Shown here: one piece after another, positions 9,541 to 21,902 of the stretch
Layout: every line of letters begins with the position of its first letter
Numbering within the stretch: the stretch's first letter is position 1
Position numbers and translations under genes: made by a program
DNA from: Bactericera cockerelli
Taxonomy: Eukaryota > Arthropoda > Insecta > Hemiptera > Triozidae
Assembly (NCBI GenBank): GCA_024516035.1
Contig: CM044958.1
Location: 6,108,822-6,172,821, forward strand
Direction of reading: 5' to 3'
DNA length: 64,000 bases
The notes under the pieces: generated by a model
What the model was told of the DNA's origin: nothing
Database searches by the model: none
What the model saw: the letters and a program-made list of their open reading frames with translations, nothing else

Positions 9541-10015
9541 CAGTTTGGAAGGACGAGGACAGTAAAACAATGAAGAGAACAGCAGATATGCGGGAGGTGT
9601 TTTATCTATCAGTTTATGAATTTGTATTTTAATTTTTTTTATTTAAATTTTCCATTTATTTATTTCAATTATAATATGTTACAGATTTTAATAATGATTT
9701 AATGGTACCCTTTCTCAAAGTTAAAAAAAACTGTGTTGAGAAAAGGGGAGGGGAGTGATTTAAAATTAAAACGTAATGAGTGATAAAATTGGTTTTTATT
9801 GGGAATCGAACCTGCACGCTCAGGACAGATTGTAGATAACACATACCATATCTTAGAGACTTCTGCTCTATTGTGCAACGTCACCACACGTGAACAGATG
9901 GGAAGAATGTCCTTATGGGTCCTGGTCCAAAGTTACCAAACATTTTTAGACTTGATGAGACAGGCAGACATTACAGTCGTTCGACAATTTTCAGGTCCAA
10001 TTTACTCCTTTATGA

Positions 10016-10176
10016 GTCTGTCTGGGAGACTATAAACAGGGAGTAGACCAACATTGGCTTGGTTCTGGGGGCTCTTGTCAATTATTAGCCTCCTTGTAAA
10101 GACAGTGGTAGAACTGCTAAGTCATTCCTTCTCTGTCTACCTAACATCGTTCACGATAACGCCACATTATGATGAA
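10016..10176 (+). repeat. Family G repeat, near full length
   Basis: It runs from GTCTGTCTGGGAGACTATAA through CATTGGCTTGGTTCTGGGGG and CTCCTTGTAAAGACAGTGGT to CATTATGATGAAT. It matches the minus-strand copies at 58306 and 62638 along its length. Confidence 0.75.
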
Positions 10177-10179
10177 TCT

Positions 10180-10421
10180 ATTAGGGCCTCCTTTTATTTA
10201 AATTGCGGCTTTAAAAAAAACTATAAGGTAAAATAAATTCATAAAAAAAAACTAGTTGTAAGAATAAAAAAAATGTTCCATGGAGTTCTCTTATTTCAAT
10301 TTCGACTTACCTTTTTACGAATGCATAAGGGCCTCCTTTGAAATTGAGGCTTAAAAATATCTATAAGGTATTTTTTTTTTTTTTTCTTGGTCCTTAGAGT
10401 TCTCTTATATCCAGTTTCGAA
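10180..10421. repeat. Diverged direct duplication, about 145-bp period
   Basis: Copy one (10180-10306) and copy two (10325-10421) share AGGGCCTCCTTT, GGCTT.AAAAA, CTATAAGGTA, GAGTTCTCTTAT and TTTCGA in the same order. Confidence 0.6.
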
Positions 10422-10729
10422 AGTTCTTCTAAATTCTAAAACTGATTTTTATAGAAATTCTAAAACTGCGCCTGTACGGCTGCAGTTTTCAATTTTCAAA
10501 ATTAAAGAGAAATAAAGAAATATCTGATACATAGAATAAATGATACTGTCATTTGTGGACGGTCCCAGGTACTTTAAAATGGGACAAGATCGGAAGCTAT
10601 CGAAGCTGTGTGACATTATTCAGTTTTACTTTGGTATACTATCATTCTGCGTCAACCACAGTTATCTCACCTCTGGTAAAGAGGCAAAGGGAAAATTCAG
10701 AATCAGCGGGTCAAAATACAATAGAAAAC

Positions 10730-10732
<3 letters not shown>

Positions 10733-10762
<30 letters not shown>
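10733..10762 (+). repeat. (GA)n microsatellite followed by A-run
   Basis: About 14 GA units precede about 11 A residues. Confidence 0.9.
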
Positions 10763-10764
<2 letters not shown>

Positions 10765-10876
10765 AAAAAAAACGGGATGGAACCCTTCTAATTGGATTAA
10801 TCCAAGAGATATCGAAAAATTCATGGTCGAGATTCGAACATTGAACCCTCAGATCAGAAAGTTAAAGTGAAAATAG

Positions 10877-11013
10877 GTATTTAAGTTAATCACAATCGTG
10901 ATATCACAACAACTCAAACTCACTTTACCAAATCTTTGCTGAACTTGGGTATCGAACCATCGTCCACCAGATTACAAGACCGCCGCCTCATCGATCAAGC
11001 TACTGAGTTTGGT
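10877..11013 (-). repeat. SINE-B, diverged
   Basis: The minus strand has GCTTGATCGATGAGGCGGCG (A-box region) and GATGGTTCGATACCC (B box), then the eroded body AAGATTTGGTAAAGTGAG. Confidence 0.8.
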
Positions 11014-13831
11014 AATTCAGTTTCACATCAAAAAGTAGAGTCTTCACTGTGAAGTCATGAATTTTTCGAACGGGACCCACAAGACTGTCATGGTGTCATC
11101 GCGTGTTGGAATCGTCATCAAGATTAGATGACGCACCGGTAAGTACGATGACTGCTGGGACGATAGCCAGCGTGTGATAAGACGGGGAGACGATATCATT
11201 ATGGTTTTTGGTCAACCGTAAGTAATTATCTGTTTCTGGTGAATAAGTTTATGGATTGCTCAAGTCTTACACTTTGTATCTGGAAACTTGATGAAAAATA
11301 TTTGGTAATTTGAGGAAGAGCACAGCCCTCCAAAAGGAGAATCTGTGTCAAATTGTAAGTCATTTGTTGGTCCAGCCGTCTCGGAGTTCCATTGACTATG
11401 CATGAATGTAAATTTATCTAGTCAGATTTTTTTTAAAAAATATTTATTTAATAACAAAATAACATATACAGAGGTATTTTCCCTAAGCTACACTAAAGCT
11501 GCAAAGAATATAATTATTTTTAATTTAATTTATGTTCTGTTGGCAGCTTTAACTTTAACCAAACAGTTGATATTAAAAACAGATCAAGGAAAACTGTAAA
11601 GAAAAAGAAATCCAACAAAAGCCAAGGAGCCCGTGTCTGTAAAAAGTGTGTCTATCCTCTTTTAAACTCCTAATGATGATGTCAATAGCACGTTGTTGAC
11701 GATAAAATATTAATAAACTGTAAAAGTAGCCAATATAAAAGTAGTTATTGGGGTGCAATAGTTTTTAATAATAGACAAAGCACATGGGGATCTCTTTTAG
11801 AAAAGACCCCCAGAAATAATGCAATGTAAAAGTAATAGGTACAGCCATCAGCCAAGAACAAAATCACTGACCATTTCTTTTAATAATAATAATAATCCGC
11901 AGAACGGGCGTATAATTACGGGCCCTTTATACATAGTTACAATTAATAGACAAGTGAAAAACAGTAAAATAAAAGCTTACAAATAATTGAAAAATTCAAA
12001 AATTTCCCACAATTTGAGGAAGAAATCAATTCCAAGGTTCTCAAGTCTTGTTTTCTGCACGAGGGAAAATATTTTGACACATAGGGCCACACAGACCTAG
12101 TAGGTTTCAGGATAATTCAACACGACAGTCCACTGCATTCAAATCCGAGAATCGCAGATCGAATCAGACGATTGGACGTAACTTTTTTTCTCTTGAATAT
12201 TGAAACCAGTTTTTGTCTGATTCCAGTGAATGTTGATCAGTTGATGTATTGGTAATTAAGTGTGCTGGATGTTTAGCATGAGAACCATGCAGTAGTAGTC
12301 ATTTTCTTTTTCAATCTTACGTAGGAAAGCTTGGGAGATTATATTATAATTCGTAGCTCGATGGGTAATAAGCATAATTCATACCTACTGGGTAGTTTGA
12401 TTACCTATGAGCTTAATTTTTTCACCATATTTCCTTCTTGGATAATATTTGCACTATTCTCAAGTTGACAACAAAGTATCTGCAATTTGTAATGCAAAGG
12501 CTACCACTAACAGGATTACATGTTTTGAACTACATTGGACTTCAGGTTGTAATGTTTTGATTTCCATTTCCTAGATATTCACCAATTATGGCAATACCTA
12601 GGATTCCAGATGAAACTTTCTTAACAAGATGGTCAGTAAGAAAGTTATTTTTTATTGCCACCAGACACTGACAAGAACCTTTTGCGGCAGCAAAGTGCTG
12701 GGGTGTAGCAAGTAGATAAATTCAGTCTAGCTTTCTCTTCTGTATATTGATATTACCTAAAACCTGGGTAAAAAATCTGATAGTGTTCTTGGTGAAGCAA
12801 TCTCTTCAGACTCCAACTTAAGACATCAATAAAATTCAACCTGAAGGTTTTCAAAACTTTAAAGTGTATAATTTCATGCCATACAATCCATACGAAGTGA
12901 GACTTGGAATGTATTTTTAACACAAAGAGACGTGAGACCGGGCACAAATTGGTTATTTCCGAGTGGCGTTAGTAATTTTCGAAATAACTTGTTTGTGATC
13001 TCAGTGTTCCTTCTAATTTTCCAATTATCTTCACCGGGCGAACAAAAGAAGTGTTGAAAAGGTTGCGAGGCATCTGTAAAGTGTCCGACACGCTGAAAGG
13101 AATAAAAGAAATAAAACAGATAGAGGAAATAAAAGAAGAAAACATAACAGAGAAACAGAAACACAAAACTAATAATTACATAAATCAAACGTTAACTCTC
13201 ACACGTTAACACTCCAGAGAGGCGTCAAGCATCAGGGAATAAAGCCATCAAAAAAAGGTTGGCTGAGCCCGAAATAAAAATACCCACATCATTATCCACT
13301 TCCTTCTGCTTGATTACACGGGTAATGGCTTTTACACCAAACGGCTCATTCTTCTACCTGCATCTTAACACTTGATGAAAGTGCAGGTCCATTGTGAGAT
13401 GTATGGATCGGGATTGTAGTCCATTATGAATATGACAGAACCAATGTTTGTTTCTATGGAAGTAGAAAAGTTTTTTGTTTTGTTTTTTTTTCATTATTCA
13501 TAAACTTAAACATCTTGAGCCATGTGAGTCCATGGACAAAGTTCTAATCTAAAAGGACAAAGTACAATGATAGATGAAACTTCATTTTAAAATTGAGAAT
13601 TTTCTCTAACATATTAATTTAAAGATGCTAGTAAACTGTTTTCTGTGATTTTATTTGGAAAAACACTGGTATAAAATGACATCAATATATTAAAAAAGTA
13701 TTTCTTTCGGGTCACAAATAAATTTTAATTGGAAATGGCTAAAAAAGGTAAACAAAAAATATATATATATAATTAAGTACTGATCATCTCCGAAAAGCTG
13801 TTATGGAATCAATAAGTGAAATTCTTCAATT
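11014..13831. other. Long AT-rich stretch, no supported gene
   Basis: An (AATAAT)n run sits at 11881-11896, next to CGTATAATTACGGGCCC. A purine-rich patch is at 13090-13160. Short minus-strand open frames at 12753-12947 and 12874-13188 are not above chance for this composition. A GTAAGT at 11142 has no matching upstream acceptor with an open frame. Confidence 0.45.
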
Positions 13832-14134
13832 TTGAGAAACAACAACTCTAATAAGTACTATGCTTCGCAATATGGATGTCTCATTATTTACTTATATGAA
13901 ACTTGCAGCAATAATTTCAGATTGATACATTGTCAAATACCACGTAGAAATTCGAACAAGGAAACAGAACTCATAACAAGATCGGAAACTTTAAAAACAA
14001 TCCTAGTTAATGATGATAACATAATAGACAAGAAGATTTGTTTCAGCACCTTGATGGAAGATGCACATCTGACACCCAATGGAGATAGACAAAGGATCTC
14101 AAGGTGTCTAGGGATACTAATGTCTCAATCATAG
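13832..14134 (+). CDS. Unrecognised 100-codon open stretch, no ATG start
   Basis: The frame opens on TTG and stops at a TAG at 14132-14134. The product is mixed and hydrophilic toward its C terminus, without long homopolymers. It contains ETLKTILVNDDNIIDKKIC and THE-like phrases are absent; no known domain was recognised. The terminal words ATGTCTCAATCATA recur about 40 bp downstream (around 14160). It may be a decayed transposon ORF or chance, and open stretches of this length are expected a few times by chance here. Confidence 0.15.
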   Translation: MRNNNSNKYYASQYGCLIIYLYETCSNNFRLIHCQIPRRNSNKETELITRSETLKTILVNDDNIIDKKICFSTLMEDAHLTPNGDRQRISRCLGILMSQS

Positions 14135-16734
14135 GAACTCATGAAGGTACCAGGATCTGATGTCTCAATCATAACAACACATGGAGTGTACCCAAACACA
14201 TCATTATAGTTATGAGGGTACCGCGTTCCTTTCCGTTCCATAGGGTTGCTTCTGGAGACGATCCAAATTGGTTTCAGAGAGGACCCAAATTGGTTTCACA
14301 GATGGTACGTTCAACGTATGCTCTGATTTTATTTTTTATGGTCCAAATTTTCCGGGGGATCACAGATGTCTTACAGGTACTTACACTTGCCTACTGCTAC
14401 TTGTAATTTTAATATAGTAAATCTTCTCTTTTTTTCTCCCTCTCTCATGAATCTGAGAACCTGATTAAAACCTTTTCTTTCTCTCTTAACTTCTCTTTCT
14501 ACTTTATAATGCATGTGTGAAATTTATTGTGACATTGAAATGTGTCATATAAAATTCTATTGGCGAAAAAGAAGTTTATAAATTCAATTAAAATAAAACC
14601 TACCTATTCCACTATTGGACATTACTTAGAATCATTGGACTTAAAGGTGAAAAATCCTCATCAAACCTTATAGAACAGAGCTTTGACTCACTGATTAATC
14701 TTTCACCGGTTGGGTTTTGGTATAATATGAATCTCAACCTCAGTCACTACAAACTTGCTGTTGTTTTAATGGTACATTAATCATGTTACAGAACAGGAAT
14801 CCAATTTTTCTTTTAGAATAACAACACCTGGAATGACAACTTCTTTTTTAGAACAAAGATTATTTGAGTGCTTAAAGTACGTAAGTACATTTTTTTGCGT
14901 TTAGAGTTTCAACATTACTCTCATTAATACTATGGTATTATAGAATAGTGCAACGGGTTTTGCCTTCTATTCTATGGTAAGAGCTACTCACATTAACCTC
15001 ACTCATTTTGAGCCGTGCCCGAACGACAGCAAAATCCTTTTTAAGACTGCTTTATTGGGCATTCATGTCTTCCTTTACACCCGATGCCGTTTAATTTTAG
15101 TGATACGTTGGGATTTGGAAAGCTTTCAAGTTTTAGGCAAACTTCAAAAATTCAAGTGTTTCAGTAGCTGTTGTACCAATGGTGTGACATTTACAAAACC
15201 TATAAGAACATCTCTCTCAATTCAAACCTATGTATATATTATGTTCTTTTTTATGCATCACTATTTACATAATTTGTATAAACAATATCATTTTATACTA
15301 CTTGTACTTCAATTTCTATACGTTGAACTAACATACAGTGGCCAAGTTTTCAAGTACACGTCTTCACAGCAATCCTTAGCGCAACAGCCTCCTATGTCGT
15401 AATAAATTATATCGAACACCAAGAGAATACCTTGAACCTCTTGGAAGCGATTGAATTCAAACATATTGAAATTTTGCATAATGATTTCGCAATTTATTAG
15501 CCCGCAATTATTGTACATTGGAATGACTGCGCTAAACGTGTTAGCCAAGTTCAATTCTCAGGCTTTTTTTTTGCTACTCTGTGTTTTTTTTGCAACACGA
15601 GCGATTGGAAATAAATTATTTGGTTCTCATCGGATTTGATTTAGAATAATCTCAAGATCACTTCATACAATGATTCTGAATCAGATTGAGAGTGCTGTAA
15701 TTACGTTTATTTTTGCCAAACTCTTATATTGGTTCAAAGGAAAGATATCAATAACTGAAGGGGTTATATTTGTACCAAGATTCTCGTGTGTAGTAAGTTG
15801 TATCTACATAATGTTACATAAGATTGCCTTTAATTATATTATTATCTTATATATAAAATGATTTGTTTGTGTGTGTGTATGTTTGTCTTCTTTAACTCGA
15901 GTACCGCAAGATGTCCACCCAATAATCATGTGACTTGCGAACGATAAGTCTCTTTATTTAATTGATTTCGTCACTCAATATCTACATGGCAAGAAAAACA
16001 TACATAAAATAAATATGTTATTATGATTATATTATTTTTTAAGGTTTTTTTATTCTTCAAAATAACGGCGTTAGATTTTCATGGCTCCTTTTATAAATGT
16101 AATAAACAATTCCAATTTGATAAGAGAAATGCATTCTAAAATGTTCATCTTTAAAATGTTACAGAGCAGGCAGAAGATATATGAGCATATCAAATTGATT
16201 TTTGAAAATAGTTCCAGAGTGCCGTGCAGCAGCCCATGTTAAATTCAAGTTCGTGATCCAAAACAAGGCCATAAATCGAAAAAAAGGTCAAAATTTCTAA
16301 GAACCAACATAAATTTGCAATTTTTTGAGCCTGTGTTGGGCCTTTCAGGTGTTCAGGACTCCAGAAGCTGAAATTTATAACCCAGAAGTTCGGAAGTTTA
16401 GCAGTTAAGAGCTTGTCCGTTATTTGAAACGTTAAACGTGCCATTTACACCGCAAGCAATCATATTTCTTCGTATTTGGCATTTTTTTAAACTATTAGAA
16501 GTATTTTCGTTTAAATATTTATATATATTTTGAAAGGTCGTAAATTTGAGTGAACTAAAATTTGTATCTCAAAATATCTCAGTACTTATGTACAAATTTG
16601 TTTGGAGAATTTCTGAATAAACATCAAAATAATTCATTTTTGCGAATAGGTATATCTAAAAAAAAACAAATGATGAATCAGAAAACCCATTTACTGACAT
16701 GGAATACGTAATACTTTACTTAAAACATGTGTGT
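14135..16734. other. AT-rich stretch, no supported gene
   Basis: Several open frames of 60-140 codons occur (for example 14974-15402). They are rich in Phe/Tyr/Ile/Leu, as random AT-rich DNA would be, and show no domain. No SINE boxes were found. Confidence 0.45.
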
Positions 16735-16749
16735 ATACTAACTTTATAC

Positions 16750-17061
16750 AGCATCAATGGCGTAACGGTTATGACTACTGCCCGTAGTCCAGAGATCCTG
16801 AGTTTGATCGCCGGTGAAGCTGGCATTTTTCGGCCCTACCCAGGTTGCGTGAGGTTAATGTGGGTAGCTGGTATATTCCCAGCGAATGGAGGGTAATACC
16901 TCCGTCCTGATTCAGGCGTTATATCAAATATCTTTGGCGTTAGGAAGGGCATCCAGCCGTAAAAAATGTGCCAAAACCAATCAACTTCAATCATGAGGTT
17001 GAACAACGTCGACCCTGCTTAAGCGCGATAAAACAGAGTGAAAGAAAAGAAGAAGAAGGAG
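16750..17061 (+). mobile_element. SINE-C with perfect 15-bp target duplication
   Basis: It is flanked by ATACTAACTTTATAC at 16735-16749 and 17062-17076. The head has GGCGTAACGGTTATGACTAC (A box) and TGAGTTTGATCGCCGG (B box, partly decayed). The body runs through GTGAGGTTAATGTGGGTAGC and GAATGGAGGGTAATACC. The tail contains AGGAAGGGCATCCAGCCG and ends AAGAAAAGAAGAAGAAGG. The intact duplication indicates LINE-assisted retroposition at this exact site. Confidence 0.92.
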
Positions 17062-17342
17062 ATACTAACTTTATACCTGTGAAAAAAATAGTACAACTTA
17101 GCATCCAACCTTTTTAATTATTATAGTTGGCCCCGTTCACTTCAAAATGATTGATGATTGATTTTATTCTGTCTTACACTGGTTCTTTGTAATGAGGTTT
17201 CAATTTAATCTAGACGTTATTTAAATTCCAGTAGCTGAGACCAAAATCCTATTAATCCAAGGTCTTCGATGATGAGCTCATTTCTTGGAAATTGAATCCT
17301 AGTCCATACTTCAGACACTAATCCTCAGATAGAATACCCTAA

Positions 17343-17696
17343 ACCCTAGATGAAGTCATCCGAAAACAACCTCGGGCATTGTTTTGGAAACCACGAGCTC
17401 GTACAAAGATTACCAATGTACCTAATTTCAATACAGATAATAACACAATACCAGAACAAATCAGAATAAAACAAAAGGCAATCCATGCCTTCAAAACCAA
17501 TGATTGGTGTCTGCTGATTGAATAAATAATAATGATAATAATTGACGCCGAGGCTGAAGGAGTGAACAAGAATGAAACACCACCACAGGATAATAATTGG
17601 CTCGGGTCGTGCCACAGATGGTTCAGAAGTCAGACCATTCTGGATAATTCTGATCGTAGAAATATCGGCAGTAGTGTGTTTATTTTTATAAATTAA
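17343..17696 (+). pseudogene. Coding-like remnant, 117 codons with one internal stop
   Basis: Reading from 17343 there are 60 codons to a TAA at 17523. The same frame continues for 56 codons to a second TAA at 17694. Both halves look hydrophilic and mixed (WKPRARTKITNVPNF; HAFKTNDWCLLIE before the stop; DAEAEGVNKNETPPQDNNWL after it). I recognise no family. It may be a dead exon or transposon fragment. The alternative is chance, since no conserved motif supports it. Confidence 0.2.
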
Positions 17697-18282
17697 AAGT
17701 ATTTCTACATGTGTAGATATGAGTTCAACTTAATACACAAAACTGTTGTTTGGGTAAATCTGTCGGTAGTTCGATCGATCAAGCAGCGGAATTTAACCAA
17801 GAGGTCTGCTTTCTTTCAACCCAAATTAAAAAAAAAAACTAATGCAAAACGCAAATAATTAAGTTGCTAAATTGTAAGTATTTTTTGGGCTTCTTATTCT
17901 ATTATTTCAAGAAGCTTTGAGAAGTCACTTACATTTCTATGACTTTTTTAATATTAACATTCAAATCATGAAAGTCTCCTGATTTTCGGAACATGGTTTT
18001 CCCGTGGTCCATCCTCCCAAGTCACGACCGATGCTGTGGTGTTCTGTGGTGAATATCTTCAGGGGAAACTCCGTTCTGAGTTGTTTCCAGGTAATAGAGT
18101 TGTTAGGAACACATAGATAATACTCTTCAACATTTTGTGGTTGTCGGATGGTGTGTACAGGGTGGCGTCAGAGTTGAGTTTTCTCAAGAGTCTTTGTAAT
18201 TCAATCAAAATATGATTATAAACTAAATGACAACAAAAATATATTTTCAACATATCTAAAGGCAATGCCTTTTCGATATATT

Positions 18283-18552
18283 ACTTCCGAGAAATTTCTA
18301 CATTAGAAATCGAAGTATTGTGTTCGTTTTTATATTTTTTTTATGGCGTTTTACTTCGCTTTCAACTGCATGGTAATCACGACAGGGTGTTACCCTCCAT
18401 TTGCAGGAAAACTCACAAACTACTACCACATAAATCCTTACCCAGGCTGGGTTGGGCCGGAATGCCAGCATCACGAAGTCGTCACTTCGCTGGAAGTTGC
18501 TTAACTTCGTTGATACTATAAGAATCGTGCATTCAATACGACATTAACGCTG
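18283..18552 (-). repeat. SINE-F (5S-derived), long copy
   Basis: It carries the 5S-like block as reverse complement (CTGGAAGTTGCTTAACTTCG), the body (TACCCAGGCTGGGTTGGGCC, GTTACCCTCCATTTGCAGG) and a left flank (CGAAGTATTGTGTTCGTTTT) that recurs at 63880-63895 beside another SINE-F head. This left flank is therefore probably the family's 3' end. Confidence 0.75.
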
Positions 18553-18762
18553 GCGAAACTTCTCGAGATTGCTACTCTGTTTATCTCTATGAAATTATTT
18601 GCAATATTTTGCAGAATTTGATTTTCATGTTTATGTACGGCATAAGATAGACTTTACCATCTACACACGTAAAAAAAATCTTTTTGACATTACCATTAAT
18701 ATCTTGATAAGCCAGATTATGAGGTTATCATGCACTTGTATAATTGGTCTTTTTAGTTAATG

Positions 18763-18852
18763 ACCAACCTCAGTAGCTTCATCTATAAGGCGGCGGACAT
18801 GTATTGTAATCTGGAGGTCAGTGGTTCCGATCCCGGTTTCAACGTAGAATTT
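18763..18852 (+). repeat. SINE-B head
   Basis: It reads ACCAACCTCAGTAGCTTCAT, ATAAGGCGGCGGACATG, AGTGGTTCCGATCCCGG, then the start of the body. The 3' body is missing. Confidence 0.75.
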
Positions 18853-19822
18853 TTCTTTTTCATAATCAGAAATTGCATGGTCATACCCAAATTATTATAC
18901 TATGGTACGGACAATAAACATTTTGTAATACACAAAAATATTCCCCGACACCCAGTATACAGAAAACATGATTAAGACATCAAAGAAGAGAGAGAAAAAA
19001 TCAAAATGATTACAGGACTCTTAAAAGTTTCTTCTGGTGAGAGTGAGCCGTTAGTTAACTCCGAACTTGTTATAATAATTATATGGTACTTATTACCAAT
19101 CGGATGTTTTGAGGAACCCAAAATTTGGTTCGTTATTATTTTGAGGCATAAAGAAATCAGATGGAACCGCCCTATTCTTTTCATTATGAAGAACAAGAGA
19201 GATAAGAACGCAAACTTCCTGAATAATCCCAAGTCCAGGACTTTATAATGAGATGATGTACGGTTGTACGGCCTAGAGGATCGGAATTAGTAGGCATATA
19301 TAATATATTCTTCTTATAGGAGGCAGATAAAAACGCAGAATAACTTTATTATCTGATTTAGGTTCCTGTTGCATGCTATTCATATTTTCAATACATCATT
19401 CATTAGTTCATGTATACCACTTTTGGCTTGGGAGGATTCCTTTAGCAATTCTTTATTTCCATCTTTCTACATTTTGTAGAAAAAAAGATGTATGTATTGA
19501 ATGCTATACTGTGTTTTAGCAGATCTCTATAGGATCAGTATTATTTGTTTCTTTAAATAATTAAAATGTTTTTCTATTATTGTCCAATATATCCATACTA
19601 TCCATGCTGGATTTGGTCTTGAGAGATGTCCATAGAAGGACTGACACATTTTTTTTTTTTTTGGCTTTAATGGCAGGATTATCAAATTGCTTGAGCTCTT
19701 CCGCCCAACCTTGTTCACCCAACCATATTGTTACACGCTCTTCGTTCTACATTTGTGTTCAGGGTTGAGATAGATTTTTGAACTCTTCGGATTTATATTC
19801 CATTATATAATTTTTTTATTGA
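18853..19822. other. AT-rich spacer, nothing recognised
   Basis: Short open frames on both strands lie around 19000-19230. No repeat family or domain was identified. Confidence 0.45.
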
Positions 19823-20062
19823 AATGTAACTATTAGTAAAAACCACTGCACAGTCAATCCTCTAGGTAGTCTAGGTAAAGAAAATCTACGGAGATATTAT
19901 ACAAAAACTCTTGGTTTAATGTTAACTACTAAGAAATGGAATGATGGATATAACAAAGAATTCCTGAAATATATCCTAGAAACACAAAATGTAATTAATA
20001 ATGAATCTTACATTATAGAATCAAGTAGCGAAACGGTAGTTTTGCAACGCCAAGAAAAATAA
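19823..20062 (+). CDS. Unrecognised 79-codon open stretch, possible terminal exon
   Basis: The frame is open from 19823 to a TAA at 20060-20062. An ATG at 19919 would give 47 residues. The product is hydrophilic (KENLRRYYTKTLGLM, WNDGYNKEFLKYILETQ, ending VVLQRQEK). A CACAG at 19849-19853 could act as a splice acceptor, and AATAAA overlaps the stop. A second open stretch, about 20288-20447, contains SELKFQHDLRGLSKQTEQ and may be from the same dead element. No family was recognised. Confidence 0.2.
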   Translation, partial: NVTISKNHCTVNPLGSLGKENLRRYYTKTLGLMLTTKKWNDGYNKEFLKYILETQNVINNESYIIESSSETVVLQRQEK

Positions 20063-21161
20063 AACCAGCGTGCTCTAACTTTTACCTATAGGATTTTCAA
20101 CTGTGAATTCGAATGTTCTTCATTTCAACTTCCGAATTAAAAAAAGCAACAGAAGTTAATAATTTCTGACGAATTGGTACTACACCATGTATGGAGTTTT
20201 CTACCTTCTATTATAAAATCGGGTCTGTTTTGTCTTCTGTAACATTAGTACCTTAGAACTATGAGGAACTTCTCAGCAATAAATCAACTCCGATAACATA
20301 AGCCTATCAGAGCTCAAGTTCCAACATGATTTACGAGGACTCTCTAAACAAACTGAACAAGATACACATCCCAAGTCTGTATTTGCCTTCTTCAATTCAC
20401 TATCTGTAGGCTGTACTGATTATTATGTTCTTTCTATCTTCGATTAAAATTAATCCAAATAAGGCGTTAACAATATCTGTACGAGAAATATCGAGGTATG
20501 TATCTTGAAATTATTGTGGGGTTATTTGTACACGTGTTGAAATTGTAGATATCTGATACATGTGTCTATTAAAATTACAAGCTGTTCATATGAAACATAT
20601 AGGTATCATGTACTTACTTGTTTATAATGTTGAATATGTTTATGGTTATCTGAATTTTTATGAGTATATCACTCTAAATACCACATACGCGTATTTTATC
20701 AACATATATTTATCACTTCACAAGCAAATGGTGAATCTTTCGACATTTTTTTTTTTTCCTCTAAGGAGGAATCAATTGATTCCTCCTTAAAATCCTCTGT
20801 TTTGGCGTTTACCTCGTTAAATACACCTATTTCCGTCAAATCAGACTGAAAGCAACATTGAACATATAAAAAGAAATTGGAATGACGCCCGTCTTGAATT
20901 CAAAACCTTCCGTTGTAACTGATAATTATGGTAACTTGTAAATATGGGAACAAAATATAAAGAATAATACAATATTCTCTGCTGGTACAGCCAAGTGAGG
21001 TGAATATGAGTGCGTATTTCGTACTTGAATTTTTGTCCAGCAAATGGAAGTTACCGTCCATTCACTGGAGGGTAACCTCTACAATCTACAACAATGAGAT
21101 TGTAATAGTTAAAAGTAAAGTCAAACCTGAAACAAACAAAATTCAAGCTTGAAGAAGGTGC
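20063..21161. other. AT-rich spacer
   Basis: Apart from the short open stretch near 20288-20447 mentioned with the previous feature, no structure was recognised. A palindrome-like pair GAGGAATCAATTGATTCCTC sits at 20766-20785. Confidence 0.45.
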
Positions 21162-21902
21162 TTGATGATCAATATTGCTGTTACTGGTACTGATGGAGAC
21201 GATTTTACCACTCCTACTGATAATGATGATAATGCTGCTGCTACTAATGACAATGATAGTAATGCTGCTACTTATGTCAATTATAGTAATGCTGTTACTG
21301 TTCACAATGATAGTAAGGCTGTTACTGATGGAAATGATAGTAATGCTTCTACTGATGAGAATGATAATAATGCTGCTATCGATGGCAATAATAGTAATGC
21401 TTCTGCTGGTCAGAATGATAGCAATACTTCTACTGATGAGAATGAGAGTAATGCTTCTACTGATGAGAATGATAGTAATGCTGCTCCTAATGGCAATGAT
21501 AGTAATGCTTCTGCTGGTCAGAATGATAGCAATGCTTCTACTGATGAGAATGAGAGTAATGCTTCTACTGATGAGAATGATAGTAATGCTTCTACTGATG
21601 AGAATGATAGTAATGCTTTTACTGATGAGAATAATAGTAATGCTGTTACTAATGGCGATGATAGTAATGCTTCTACTGATGAGAATGATAGTAATGCTTC
21701 TACTGATGAGAATGATAGTAATGCTTTTACTTTTGACAATGTCAGTATTGCTGCTCCTGTTGCTAATGCTGCCACTGATGATAATGGTCCAGATGATTCT
21801 AGTATTTTCTACATATTTCCTACCAGCCATTCTAATGAAACAAGGATCGGGCTATTAGGTGCAGGCAATCACCAGGCGATAAATTACAAACGTGTCTACT
21901 AA
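21162..21902 (+). repeat. 27-bp minisatellite, about 20 units, with a 246-codon open frame
   Basis: From about 21190 to 21770 the sequence is a tandem array of 27-bp units (GCTTCTACTGATGAGAATGA then TAGTAAT), nine codons reading ASTDENDSN on the plus strand. Because 27 is a multiple of three, the frame is kept through every unit. An ATG at 21162 gives 246 residues, strongly acidic and Asn/Ser/Thr-rich, with no signal peptide or known domain. Units vary mainly at the first three and the fourth to sixth residues. Other frames and the minus strand (21051-21830) are also open, so openness alone does not show coding. Confidence 0.9.

Noticed and set aside
11130..11150. Splice donor CCG/GTAAGTACG
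   Set aside because: No acceptor with an open frame was found upstream, and a single consensus 6-mer is expected by chance.
14974..15402. 142-codon open frame
   Set aside because: Rich in Phe/Tyr/Leu/Ile as expected of AT-rich DNA. No splice sites, motif or repeat-family link was found.
21051..21830. 259-codon minus-strand Ile/Ser-rich frame
   Set aside because: It is the antisense of the 27-bp minisatellite. The repetitive hydrophobic product has no start context or domain.
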